DNA of 33,727 bases from Portiera aleyrodidarum_D (GTDB lineage Bacteria; Pseudomonadota; Gammaproteobacteria; Johnevansiales; Johnevansiaceae): positions 1 through 33,727 of the forward strand of contig NZ_CACTJB010000003.1 of assembly GCF_902713745.1 (NCBI RefSeq), in the 5' to 3' direction. This document shows positions 1-8,182 of this stretch, piece after piece; positions within the stretch are counted from its first letter, which is position 1, and every line of letters starts with the position of its first letter. A model generated the notes under the pieces. The model had not been told where the DNA came from, ran no database searches, and worked only from the letters and a program-made list of their open reading frames with translations. The translations under genes and the position numbers were made by a program.

Positions 1-85
1 TTGAAGTCTTTTGACTTGTTTTTTGGTTTGGTTTAAGTGTTATGTTGTTAAGTAATGATGAGAGGTGTAGTTGTAGGGAGTGGAG
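1..85. repeat. End of a T/G-rich pentamer-type repeat region
   Basis: The first bases have the same vocabulary as the large gene-free regions further on: AAGTC TTTTG ACTTG, then TGTTATGTTG, on a T/G-rich + strand with almost no C. No reading frame is supported. The text passes without a sharp border into the purA relic, so the right edge is approximate. The repeat region presumably continues left of the window. Confidence 0.7.
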
Positions 86-1294
86 GTAATTAACTTCTTT
101 ATTCTAATTTATACAGTATTACGTAACCTTTTCAAGGTGGGCACAGCACAGCACAGCACAATGCAATGCAATGCAGGTCATACATTAGTTAAGTTATAAA
201 AAATAAAATTAATATTTAAGATCAAATGGTTTGTATTGTATTAAAAAAAATTACATGTTGTTTAAGTTAGTGTTGTTTTAAATTGTTTGTATAATAAGTA
301 AAGGAAAGTAAAGGAGTATGAATAGTTATATCATTAACTGATTTGTTAAATAGAAATAATAAAAAAAAAAGAAAATAGTTTTTAACAAAAGGTTTTAATT
401 TCAGAAGAATGTTAATTAATATTTAAATATCACATAAGGTTAGATATAGCAAGAGAAAAATATTTAGGAAAAAACAAATCGGTACTACTAAATGTGGAAT
501 TGGTCCAGTCTATGAATAGCTAGAAAAGGAATAAAAATAAGTGAAATTTTATTTAAGGAAGAGTTTTATTTAAACTTAAAAGAGACACTTAACTTTTATA
601 AAATTATATTAAGCAGTTCAGTTTTTATAAATCAAAAAATCAAAGATAAAACTAAATAAAGTATTTGACAAAAATATTATTTTAATAGAAAAACTACGGA
701 AATTATTATTCTTTTTTAATCATTTAAATTTAGAAGGGAAATATTTGATTTGAAGGAGCACAAGGTTATTAGATATAGACAATGGAACTTATCCTTATGT
801 AACGAGATCAAGTGTAGTCGGGTTGGGACAAAAAAATAAATAGGCTAAATATTATACAACAAAAGTTGGGAATGGACCTTTACAACAGAAATTAATAATA
901 AAATAGGTAGATATTTATAAAAAAGGCAAAAGTTACAAACACAGGTAGAAAAAGAAGGGGTATATTTAGTTTATTGACGTTATTCTATAAAAAGAAATAC
1001 AATATCTATTGTATGTTTAACCAAATTATATGTTTTAGAAAAATAAAAAAAATAGTCTTTGTTTATAACGACAAAAAAGATTTTAATAATTATGAACAAA
1101 ATATAAACACTATATATTATAAAAGGTTGATGCAAAAAACATACTAAAGGTATTGTGAAATATAATAAATTACCCCAAACAGAAACAGCAAAGAATTTTA
1201 TAAGGTTAATAGAAAAGTAAAAATAGGTATACCACTCAAACTTAGTTCAACAGGTCTAGATAGAAAGGATACTATGGTTGTAAAAAATAGTTTA
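85..1294 (+). pseudogene. purA: purA pseudogene (adenylosuccinate synthetase), many stops and frameshifts
   Basis: No open frame remains, but the hallmarks of PurA appear in order when frames are switched: QGGH (133-144) and NAGHTLV (170-190), a patch like [20 protein letters not shown] (ISEEC at 398-412, YHIRLDIAREKYLGKNK from 428), IGTTKCGIGPVYE (478-516, then TAG), GIKISEILF, FEGAQG (749-765), LLDIDNGTYPYVTRSS (766 on), YYTTKVGNGPL (about 851-885), TNTGRKRR (about 937-958), ISIVCLTKLYVLEK (about 1000-1044) and SSTGLDRKDTMV (1244-1279). An intact enzyme makes adenylosuccinate from IMP, aspartate and GTP in AMP synthesis. The relic spans roughly full gene length, so decay seems recent. In-frame stops, +1/-1 shifts and two pentamer expansions (141-175) make it non-functional. 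The N-terminal border is uncertain. It ends just before the sufB start. Confidence 0.93.
141..175 (+). repeat. Two adjacent pentamer expansions inside purA: (GCACA)4 (ATGCA)3
   Basis: Between codons for QGGH and NAGHTLV, GCACA occurs four times (141-160) and ATGCA three times (161-175). The conserved protein motif QGGHNAGHTLV needs only one copy of each. The excess is therefore 25 bp (15 + 10), which also shifts the reading frame. Confidence 0.9.
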
Positions 1295-1307
1295 AGAGAA
1301 ACGAAAG

Positions 1308-2729
1308 GTGATAAATACAAATAAAAAAATAGAAAGTTTGTTAAGTACAAAAGATTATAAATATGGATTTAAAATCAATATAGCAAGTAATATCCAATTA
1401 CCTGGCTTAAATAAAAAAATAATAATAAATATTTCTAAATTAAAAAAAGAACCAAATTGGATGTTAAAATGGAGATTAGAAGCGTATTATAAATGGTTAA
1501 AAATGAAACCGCCTTTTTGGGCTATTTTTAAAACACCAAAAATAAATTATAAAGAAATGTCTTTTTTTAGTTCTCCCAAAAAAAAATTTTTAGATAAAAA
1601 ATTATTATATGTTTACAATAAATTAGGTGTAAATTTATATGAAAATAAAAAAGGAATAGCTATAGATGCAGTATTGGATTCGGTTTCTATAGCTACTACA
1701 TTTAAAAAAAAATTATATAAATTAGGAATTATTTTTTGTTCAATATCAGAGGCAATAAATAAATATGAAAATATAATAAAAATATATTTAGGGTCTGTTG
1801 TAAAAAATGATGATAATTATTTCGCGGCATTAAATTCAGCAGTATTTACAGATGGATCTTTTGTTTTTTTACCAGAAGGCCAAAAAAGCCCTATAGAATT
1901 ATCAACTTATTTTCGTTTGAACTCTGAAAAAATAGGACAATTTGAAAGAACATTAATTATATGTGAAAAAAGAGCAGAAGTTTCTTATTTAGAGGGTTGC
2001 ACTGCAACTATATATGATTCGAATCAATTGCATGCTGCAGTTGTTGAATTAATAGCTTTTGAAGAAAGTTTTATAAAATATTCTACAGTACAAAATTGGT
2101 ATCCTGGAAATAAAAAAGGTAAAGGAGGAATTTTTAATTTTGTAACAAAGCGTGGTTTATGTAAAGGTAAAAGATCTAAAATCAGTTGGATACAGTTAGA
2201 AACAGGTTCAGCAATAACTTGGAAATATCCTTCTTGTATTCTAAAAGGCGATTATTCGAAAGGGGAATTTTATTCAATGGCCATAACAAAGAATAAACAA
2301 AGAGCAGATACTGGCACTAAAATGATTCATTTAGGCAAAAATACAAAATCAACAATAATTGCTAAGGGTATTGCAGTTGGACATTCAAAACAAGCTTATC
2401 GGGGTTTAGTAAAAATAATCAAAAAAGCTAGTGATTCAAGCAATTTTACTCAATGTGATTCATTAATAATAGGTAATAAAAACACAATTTATACTATACC
2501 TTATCAAAATATAAAAAATAGTACGGCAATATTAGAACATGAAGCTACTGCTTATAAAATAAATAAAGAAAAAATGTTTTATTTAATGCAACGAGGTATA
2601 AAGAAAGAAAATACTATAAATATGATAGTAAATGGTTTTTGTAAGGAAATTTTTCATAAATTACCAATGGAGTTTGCAGTGGAAGCTTCTGCTTTATTAG
2701 ACATAACTTTGGAAGGGTCCTTAGGTTAA
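1308..2729 (+). CDS. sufB: Fe-S cluster assembly scaffold SufB
   Basis: SufB is the core scaffold of the SUF pathway. With SufC and SufD it forms the cytosolic SufBC2D complex on which Fe-S clusters are built. The 473 residues are close to the usual ~480-495. The C-terminal half is well conserved: NFTQCDSLIIG contains Cys383 (E. coli Cys405, the sulfur acceptor), followed by LEHEAT (Glu412), MFYLMQRG and MIVNGFCKEIF. The start is GTG, with GAAAGG overlapping just upstream. No ATG lies near enough to preserve the N-terminus. The gene is first of a tight sufB-C-D-S run (1 bp to sufC). It lies immediately after the purA relic, so its promoter probably sits inside dead purA sequence. Confidence 0.97.
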   Translation: MINTNKKIESLLSTKDYKYGFKINIASNIQLPGLNKKIIINISKLKKEPNWMLKWRLEAYYKWLKMKPPFWAIFKTPKINYKEMSFFSSPKKKFLDKKLLYVYNKLGVNLYENKKGIAIDAVLDSVSIATTFKKKLYKLGIIFCSISEAINKYENIIKIYLGSVVKNDDNYFAALNSAVFTDGSFVFLPEGQKSPIELSTYFRLNSEKIGQFERTLIICEKRAEVSYLEGCTATIYDSNQLHAAVVELIAFEESFIKYSTVQNWYPGNKKGKGGIFNFVTKRGLCKGKRSKISWIQLETGSAITWKYPSCILKGDYSKGEFYSMAITKNKQRADTGTKMIHLGKNTKSTIIAKGIAVGHSKQAYRGLVKIIKKASDSSNFTQCDSLIIGNKNTIYTIPYQNIKNSTAILEHEATAYKINKEKMFYLMQRGIKKENTINMIVNGFCKEIFHKLPMEFAVEASALLDITLEGSLG

Positions 2730-2730
2730 A

Positions 2731-3468
2731 ATGTTAAAAATAGAAAATTTAAATGTAAATATTAAAAACAATAATATTTTAAAAAGTATTAACATAAAAA
2801 TAAAAACAGGTGAACTGCATGTAATAATGGGTCCAAATGGTTCAGGTAAATCAACTTTATTATCAACATTAGTTGGAAGAGAAAATTATAAAATAAACAA
2901 CGGTAAAATTTTTTTTAATGACATTAATCTTTCGGACATGAATATAGAAGAAAGATCAAAAATTGGATTGTTTTTAAGTTTTCAAAATGCTATTGAAATA
3001 GCAGGTGTAAAAAATATATATTTTTTACATACAGCATTAAATGAAAAATTAAAATATTTAAAACAAAAAAAAATTAATATTTTGACCATGATAAAAACAA
3101 TTAAAAAAAATATGAAATATTTAAAAATAGAAAAAAAACTTTTGAATAGAGATGTAAATGAAAATTTATCGGGTGGTGAAAGAAAAAAAAATGAACTATT
3201 GCAAATGTTAATGTTAAAACCAAAAGTTGCTTTGCTTGATGAAATAGATTCAGGTTTAGACATAGATTCAATGAAAATTGTATCAAATGGAATTAGATTA
3301 ATAAAATCTAATAATTGTTCAATAATTTTAATTACTCATTATAAACGTCTATTAAATTATATAGAGCCTAATTTTATACATATTTTAGTAAATGGAAAAA
3401 TTATAAAATCGGGCGATAAAAACCTAATAAATGAAATAGAATCATTTGGATATAAAAAATATGTTTGA
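2731..3468 (+). CDS. sufC: Fe-S cluster assembly ATPase SufC
   Basis: SufC is an ABC-type ATPase that works in the cytosolic SufBC2D complex rather than in a membrane transporter. The 245 residues match the normal size. The Walker A motif GPNGSGKST is at 34-42, the Q-loop at about 85 (SFQNAIEIAG), the signature LSGGE at 146-150, Walker B VALLDE at 166-171 and the switch His at 203 (ITHYKRLL). EIDSGLD after Walker B is typical of SufC. The ATG lies one base after the sufB stop, so translation is probably coupled. Confidence 0.97.
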   Translation: MLKIENLNVNIKNNNILKSINIKIKTGELHVIMGPNGSGKSTLLSTLVGRENYKINNGKIFFNDINLSDMNIEERSKIGLFLSFQNAIEIAGVKNIYFLHTALNEKLKYLKQKKINILTMIKTIKKNMKYLKIEKKLLNRDVNENLSGGERKKNELLQMLMLKPKVALLDEIDSGLDIDSMKIVSNGIRLIKSNNCSIILITHYKRLLNYIEPNFIHILVNGKIIKSGDKNLINEIESFGYKKYV

Positions 3469-4459
3469 TTTATTAAATATTGATGCCTATATGATAGTGT
3501 TTATTGATGGAAAATTATCAACTAAATATTCAACTTTAAATAACTTAATAAAACCAAATATAATTTATTTAAAAAAAAATATTATAAATGCTGAAAGTGG
3601 TAATATAAAAAAATATAGTGGTTTAATAATATATTTAAAATCAAATATAAAAATAAAAAAACCAATTTATATGCTACATATTTCAAAAAAAACAAAATAT
3701 AAAAAAAATAATTTAAATTTATTATTTTTGGTTGATAAATTAATTAAAATACAAATTTTAGAGCATTATATAAACAAAAGTAAAAACAAATATATAAATA
3801 ATGTAAAAATAGAAATGAATCTTAATGAGAATTCAAATATGGCATATTTTCAATTAATAGCGTTAAATAAAATAGATTATATATTATCACACATTATTGT
3901 AAATCAAAAAAAACATAGTAAATGTGAGTTAACTAATATAAAGATTTATAGTTATTATTTACATTATAACTTAGAAATAAATTTAAAAGATGAATATAGT
4001 AAATGTAATGTGTTAGGGTTGTTTTATCCGAAAGATAAAAATTTTATAAAAAATAACATTATTATTAATCATACAAATAATTTTACACAGTCTAACGTAG
4101 ATTATAAAGGAATAATACATGCGACAGGAATTTTTCATTGTGATATAAACATAAAAAAAAATATAAACCATATTTATGGCGTTCAAAAAAATTCAAATAT
4201 TTTATTGGATAATAATCCTACGATTAAAACCAATCCTAAATTAAAAATCCAATCAAAAGATGTTATATGTAAGCACAAGACAATTATTGGTAAAATAAAT
4301 GAAGATTATATTTTTTATTTAAGAACAAGAGGAATACAAAAATTTTTAGCAAAAACATTAATATTGTTAAGTTTCATAAATGAATTTTTAACAAAAATAG
4401 AAATAAAAGCATTGAAAAAATATCTTTGTTGTTCCAAATTTTTTTGTTTTAAAAAATAA
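3461..4459 (+). CDS. sufD: Fe-S cluster assembly protein SufD
   Basis: SufD is the SufB paralogue that heterodimerises with SufB in SufBC2D and is needed for iron acquisition into the scaffold. The N-terminal two thirds are very divergent and Lys/Asn/Ile-rich. The C-terminal core is recognisable: NPKLKIQSKDVICKHKTIIGKINEDYIFYLRTRGI corresponds to the SufD CSHGATVG...FYLRSRGI region, and the conserved Cys and His are kept. ATG at 3461 is chosen, overlapping the sufC stop by 8 bp and giving 332 residues. A TTG at 3446 in the same frame would add five residues and cannot be excluded. The protein is shorter than E. coli SufD (423). Confidence 0.9.
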   Translation: MFDLLNIDAYMIVFIDGKLSTKYSTLNNLIKPNIIYLKKNIINAESGNIKKYSGLIIYLKSNIKIKKPIYMLHISKKTKYKKNNLNLLFLVDKLIKIQILEHYINKSKNKYINNVKIEMNLNENSNMAYFQLIALNKIDYILSHIIVNQKKHSKCELTNIKIYSYYLHYNLEINLKDEYSKCNVLGLFYPKDKNFIKNNIIINHTNNFTQSNVDYKGIIHATGIFHCDINIKKNINHIYGVQKNSNILLDNNPTIKTNPKLKIQSKDVICKHKTIIGKINEDYIFYLRTRGIQKFLAKTLILLSFINEFLTKIEIKALKKYLCCSKFFCFKK

Positions 4460-4480
4460 TAAATATTATAAAGCTATAAA

Positions 4481-5719
4481 ATGTTAATAAATTATAAAAA
4501 AATAAAAAACAAAATTCTTAAAGTAAGAAAAGAGTTTCCTATTTTAAAAAAAATAATATATAAAACATATGATTTAATATATTTTGATAACGCAGCAACA
4601 AGTCAAATGCCAAATAATGTAATAAAAATAATGAATGAATATTTTAACTATTACAATGCTAATATTCACAGAGGATTAAATTATTTATCCAATGATGCTA
4701 CAATAGCATATGAAAGAACAAGAAAAATGGTTTGTAAAAGTATAAATGCAAAATATAAAGAAGAAGTTATATTTACAAAAGGTACTACAGAATCTATTAA
4801 CTTAGTTTCAAATAGTTATGGAAAGTTGTTAAAAAAAGGAAGTGAAATTTTAATTTCTATAATGGAACATCATTCAAATATCATACCTTGGAAAAATTTA
4901 GCAACAAATAAAGGATTAAAATTAAAAATAATCCAAGTAAAAGAAAATGGGTTAATAGATATAAAAAATTTTAAACAATTATTGACAAATAAAACGAATT
5001 TAGTGGTTATAACGCATGTTTCGAACGTATTAGGCATAACAAATCCAATAAAAATCTTATCAAAAATAGTTCATAAAAAAAAAGCTTTAATATTGTTAGA
5101 TGGGGCTCAATCTTTTTCACACAAAAAAATTGATGTACAAAAATTACAGATAGATTTTTATGTTTTTTCTTCCCATAAAAGTTATGGTCCAACGGGAGTG
5201 GGCATATTATATGTTCGTTTAGAAATATTAAACAATATGGACCCTTGGCAATATGGTGGAGATATGGTAAAATATTTTAGTTTTTTAAAAAATAAAATAA
5301 TATATTCAGAATTACCTTATAAATTTGAAGCCGGCACACAAACTATTTGTAATATTATTGCTTATTATTCTTCTTTAAAGTGGTTAACAAAAAATTTAAA
5401 TTTGATTAAAATTTGGGAAAAACTTTTAGTATATTTTTTACTTAAAAATTTAAAAAAAATAAAAAAGCTTCATATTATAGGAAAAAGTAATAAAGTTTCC
5501 GTTGTATCTTTTTTTATAGAAGGTATTAATTCACAAGATATAGGATTAGTATTAGATCACTATGGAATTGCTATTAGAACAGGAAATCATTGTGGCCAAC
5601 CAATATTAAATAATTATGGGATAAATACAGTTTGTAGAATTTCATTTGCAGTATATAATAATTTAGAAGAAATAAACAAATTTTTAATTATTTTACAACA
5701 ACTAATGAAAATATTTTAA
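4481..5719 (+). CDS. sufS: Cysteine desulfurase SufS
   Basis: SufS is a PLP enzyme that takes sulfur from cysteine as a persulfide for Fe-S assembly and, in many reduced genomes, for tRNA thiolation. Its 412 residues are family-typical (~406). Visible landmarks are YFDNAATSQMP near 34-44, MEHHSNIIPW at 128-137 (His130 stacks on PLP), LDGAQSF at 206-212, the PLP lysine Lys233 in SSHKSYGPTG, and the active-site Cys371 in RTGNHCGQP. This is the group II (SufS/CsdA) arrangement. No sufE, sufU or sufA is adjacent. The gene abuts the 3' end of the convergent mnmA with no spacer. Confidence 0.97.
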   Translation: MLINYKKIKNKILKVRKEFPILKKIIYKTYDLIYFDNAATSQMPNNVIKIMNEYFNYYNANIHRGLNYLSNDATIAYERTRKMVCKSINAKYKEEVIFTKGTTESINLVSNSYGKLLKKGSEILISIMEHHSNIIPWKNLATNKGLKLKIIQVKENGLIDIKNFKQLLTNKTNLVVITHVSNVLGITNPIKILSKIVHKKKALILLDGAQSFSHKKIDVQKLQIDFYVFSSHKSYGPTGVGILYVRLEILNNMDPWQYGGDMVKYFSFLKNKIIYSELPYKFEAGTQTICNIIAYYSSLKWLTKNLNLIKIWEKLLVYFLLKNLKKIKKLHIIGKSNKVSVVSFFIEGINSQDIGLVLDHYGIAIRTGNHCGQPILNNYGINTVCRISFAVYNNLEEINKFLIILQQLMKIF

Positions 5720-6781
5720 TTATTTTCTATTAAAAGTCCTTTTAATAATAGCGCCACCTAAACAAATATTATTTTTATATAAAACAATAGATTGTCCTTC
5801 TGTTATGGATTTTTGTTTATATAAAAAATAAACCTTTATATAAGAAATAAAATTATAAACGATACAAGGTTGATCTATTTGTCTATAACGTATTTTAGCA
5901 GATAAAGTAAAGTTTTTAGTTGTAATAAAAGGATTTTGAAGCCAATTTACTTGGCGTGCAACTAAAGAATTAGTATATAAAAATTTATTTTTTTGGTTGG
6001 TTACATACAAAATATTTGTATGTATTTTTTTTTTAAGAACGTACCAATGTGTTTGATTTAATATAATGGGGATATTAAATCCATTCTTTTGTCCTTTGGT
6101 ATAAAAAGCAATTCCTTTATGTTGCCCTATAATTATATTATTTTTTGTTAGTAATTTACCATTTTTATAAGGAAAAAACGTATTAAAAAAAGATGAAAAT
6201 TTGTTATTTCCTACAAAACAAATACCAAAAGATTCTTTTTTTTTATATATTTTAAAAAAAATAAATTTAGCAAGTCTACGTATTTCAATTTTTTTATAAT
6301 GTCCTATGGGAAAAATAAGTTTGTGTGTAAAATATTTGTTTATATTAAAACAATAATAACTTTGATCTTTATTTAAATCTTTACTTTTAAAAAAAAATTT
6401 ATTTTTAAATCGAACATAATGGCCAGTTGATATATAATCAGCTTTTAAAATACTAAAAGCATATTTCATTAATAAATTAAACTTTATTTCTTTATTACAT
6501 AAAGAATCTGGATTTGGGGTTTTTCCTGAAACAAATTCTTGAAGCGTTAATTTAAAAACATTTCTCCAATATTCAACTGAGAAATTTACAAGATGTAAAA
6601 CTATTTTTAATTTTTTACATATATATTTAACCTCTGCAATTTCTGTATGTGTTGTACATACATTGTTTAACTCCCAATTCTTCATAAATAACCCTTCAAC
6701 CTTATATCCTTTTTGTAAAAGTAAAAACGCACATAAAGAAGAGTCTATTCCCCCAGACATACATACAATAATTTTGTTCAT
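5720..6781 (-). CDS. mnmA: tRNA-specific 2-thiouridylase MnmA
   Basis: MnmA thiolates U34 of tRNA-Lys, -Glu and -Gln, using ATP and sulfur that starts from a cysteine desulfurase. The 353 residues are near the usual ~365. The PP-loop SGGIDSS is at 9-15, followed by FMKNWE, NPDSLCNKEIKF with Cys95 and ESFGICFVG with Cys188, which is the catalytic cysteine pair. GHY motifs follow PP-loop thiouridylase order. It lies 6 bp downstream of infA on the minus strand, so the two form an operon. It ends exactly where sufS ends, so both transcripts must terminate in or run through the other gene. SufS in this cluster is a plausible sulfur donor. Confidence 0.97.
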   Translation of the reverse strand: MNKIIVCMSGGIDSSLCAFLLLQKGYKVEGLFMKNWELNNVCTTHTEIAEVKYICKKLKIVLHLVNFSVEYWRNVFKLTLQEFVSGKTPNPDSLCNKEIKFNLLMKYAFSILKADYISTGHYVRFKNKFFFKSKDLNKDQSYYCFNINKYFTHKLIFPIGHYKKIEIRRLAKFIFFKIYKKKESFGICFVGNNKFSSFFNTFFPYKNGKLLTKNNIIIGQHKGIAFYTKGQKNGFNIPIILNQTHWYVLKKKIHTNILYVTNQKNKFLYTNSLVARQVNWLQNPFITTKNFTLSAKIRYRQIDQPCIVYNFISYIKVYFLYKQKSITEGQSIVLYKNNICLGGAIIKRTFNRK

Positions 6782-6787
6782 AACAAC

Positions 6788-7006
6788 TTATCTTTCACGA
6801 TAAATGATACGACCTTTTGTAAGATCATAAGGTGTAAGTTCAACTTTTACTTTATCTCCGGTTAAAATTTTTATATAATTTTTTCGTATTTTACCCGAGA
6901 TATGTGCTGTAATTATATGCCCATTGTCTAACTTGACTCGAAACATGGTATTTGGCAAGGTATCTATGATTATTCCTTCCATTTCGATTGTGTCTTTTTT
7001 TATCAT
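6788..7006 (-). CDS. infA: Translation initiation factor IF-1
   Basis: IF-1 is an OB-fold protein that binds the 30S A site during initiation. The 72-residue length is the canonical size, and the sequence follows the family: MEGIIIDTLPNTMFRVKLDNGH, then ISGKIRKNYIKILTGDKVKVELTPYDLTKGRI.YRER. An AAGGA Shine-Dalgarno precedes the ATG on the minus strand. It is the first gene of an infA-mnmA pair and is transcribed away from tRNA-Glu, so 7007-7068 is a divergent control region. Confidence 0.98.
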   Translation of the reverse strand: MIKKDTIEMEGIIIDTLPNTMFRVKLDNGHIITAHISGKIRKNYIKILTGDKVKVELTPYDLTKGRIIYRER

Positions 7007-7027
7007 AATATCCTTATTGAGTTAATA

Positions 7028-7056
7028 TTGACAATTAATATGATTAAAATAATAAT
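7028..7056 (+). promoter_or_regulatory. Putative sigma-70 promoter for the tRNA-Glu/tRNA-Gly/yadGH unit
   Basis: A perfect TTGACA (7028-7033) is followed after 17 bp by AATAAT (7051-7056), a fair -10. Transcription would begin about 6-8 bp before tRNA-Glu at 7069. A consensus -35 is uncommon by chance in such AT-rich DNA, but the -10 is weak and AT-rich look-alikes are abundant. Confidence 0.45.
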
Positions 7057-7068
7057 ATATATTATTAA

Positions 7069-7141
7069 GTCCCATTCGTCTAGTGGTCTAGGACATCGCT
7101 CTTTCACGGCGGTAACAGGAGTTCGAAACTCCTATGGGGCA
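7069..7141 (+). tRNA. tRNA-Glu (TTC)
   Basis: A cloverleaf is visible: acceptor GTCCCAT pairs with ATGGGGC, the anticodon loop CTTTCAC carries TTC, and the T loop is GTTCGAAAC. It is close to E. coli tRNA-Glu. The discriminator is A, and CCA is not encoded. Glu-tRNA is also a substrate of MnmA, whose gene lies just upstream on the other strand. Confidence 0.96.
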
Positions 7142-7158
7142 TTTAAAACATGTAAATT

Positions 7159-7231
7159 GCGGAAATAGCTCAGTTGGTAGAGCGTCTGCTTGCCAAGCAT
7201 AAGGTCGCGAGTTCGAGTCTCGTTTTCCGCT
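7159..7231 (+). tRNA. tRNA-Gly (GCC)
   Basis: Acceptor GCGGAAA pairs with TTTCCGC, the anticodon loop CTTGCCAAG carries GCC, and GTTCGAGTC forms the T arm. It is nearly identical to E. coli tRNA-Gly(GCC). CCA is not encoded. It lies 17 bp after tRNA-Glu and is probably cotranscribed. Confidence 0.96.
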
Positions 7232-7245
7232 AATTAAGGAAAAAT

Positions 7246-8172
7246 ATGAAAAAAATAGCATTAAATATAAAAAACTTAAATAAAATTTATAAAAACAATA
7301 TTTTTGCTTTAAAAAATATTAGTTTAAAGGTTCTATATGGAGATTTTTTTGCATTATTAGGTCCTAATGGTGCAGGAAAGTCAACAACAATAGGTATAAT
7401 AAGTTCTTTAATAAAAAAGACTTGTGGAAAAATAAAAATTTTTGACATAGATATAGATAAAAATCATTCAAAAGCTAAATATTATTTAGGTTATGTGGCA
7501 CAAGAATATAATTTAAACCAATTTGAAACCGTTGAAAATATTCTTTTTACACAAGCAGGATATTATGGATTTTCAAAGAAGTGCTCTAAAGAACGTATTT
7601 ATAAATTATTAAAAGATTTAAATTTATTTAAACAAAGAGAAATGATAGTAAGAAAGTTATCAGGTGGAATGAAAAGAAGATTAATGATTGCGCGTTCTTT
7701 AGTGCATAATCCTAAAATGTTAATTTTAGATGAACCAACAGCAGGTTTAGATATTGAATTAAGAAAAACGTTATGGGATTATATGTACAATCTAAATAAA
7801 AATGAAAAGAAAACTATTATTTTAACAACACACTATTTAGAAGAAGCTGAAAGCTTATGTAGAAATGTAGCAATAATAAACAAAGGTATAATTATAAAAA
7901 ATACAACCATGCAATCGTTGTTAAAAAAAATAGATGAGACTACGTTTTTTTTAGAAACAAAACACCCTTTACAAAAAATTCCAAATATAAAAGGCGTAAA
8001 AATAAAGAAAAAAGATTCTTATAAATGTAAAATATCTTTAAAAAAAGGAACAAAATTAAATGAGATTTTTAAAATATTTGATAAAACAAAAATAGAGATT
8101 GTGTCTTTGCGAAATAAGTCTAATAGATTAGAAAAAATGTTTGTAAACTTAATTGAAAAACATAAAACTTAG
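7246..8172 (+). CDS. yadG: ABC-2 type exporter, ATP-binding subunit (YadG-like)
   Basis: This is the ATPase subunit of a two-gene ABC-2 family exporter. Its 308 residues equal the length I recall for E. coli YadG. Walker A GPNGAGKST is at 39-47, the Q-loop near 86 (VAQEYNLN), the signature LSGGM at 138-142, Walker B MLILDEPT at 158-165 and the switch His at 196 (TTHYLEEAE). The C-terminal ~85 residues form the extra domain usual in this subfamily. It is followed after 10 bp by its permease. The substrate is unknown. Retention of an uncharacterised exporter in such a small genome suggests an important role in the envelope or in host exchange, but the sequence does not say which. Confidence 0.92.
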   Translation: MKKIALNIKNLNKIYKNNIFALKNISLKVLYGDFFALLGPNGAGKSTTIGIISSLIKKTCGKIKIFDIDIDKNHSKAKYYLGYVAQEYNLNQFETVENILFTQAGYYGFSKKCSKERIYKLLKDLNLFKQREMIVRKLSGGMKRRLMIARSLVHNPKMLILDEPTAGLDIELRKTLWDYMYNLNKNEKKTIILTTHYLEEAESLCRNVAIINKGIIIKNTTMQSLLKKIDETTFFLETKHPLQKIPNIKGVKIKKKDSYKCKISLKKGTKLNEIFKIFDKTKIEIVSLRNKSNRLEKMFVNLIEKHKT

Positions 8173-8182
8173 AGTATAAGAA

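Noticed and set aside
3446..3460. TTG at 3446 as the sufD start
   Set aside because: The in-frame ATG at 3461 is equally well placed and needs no rare start; TTG remains possible but less likely.
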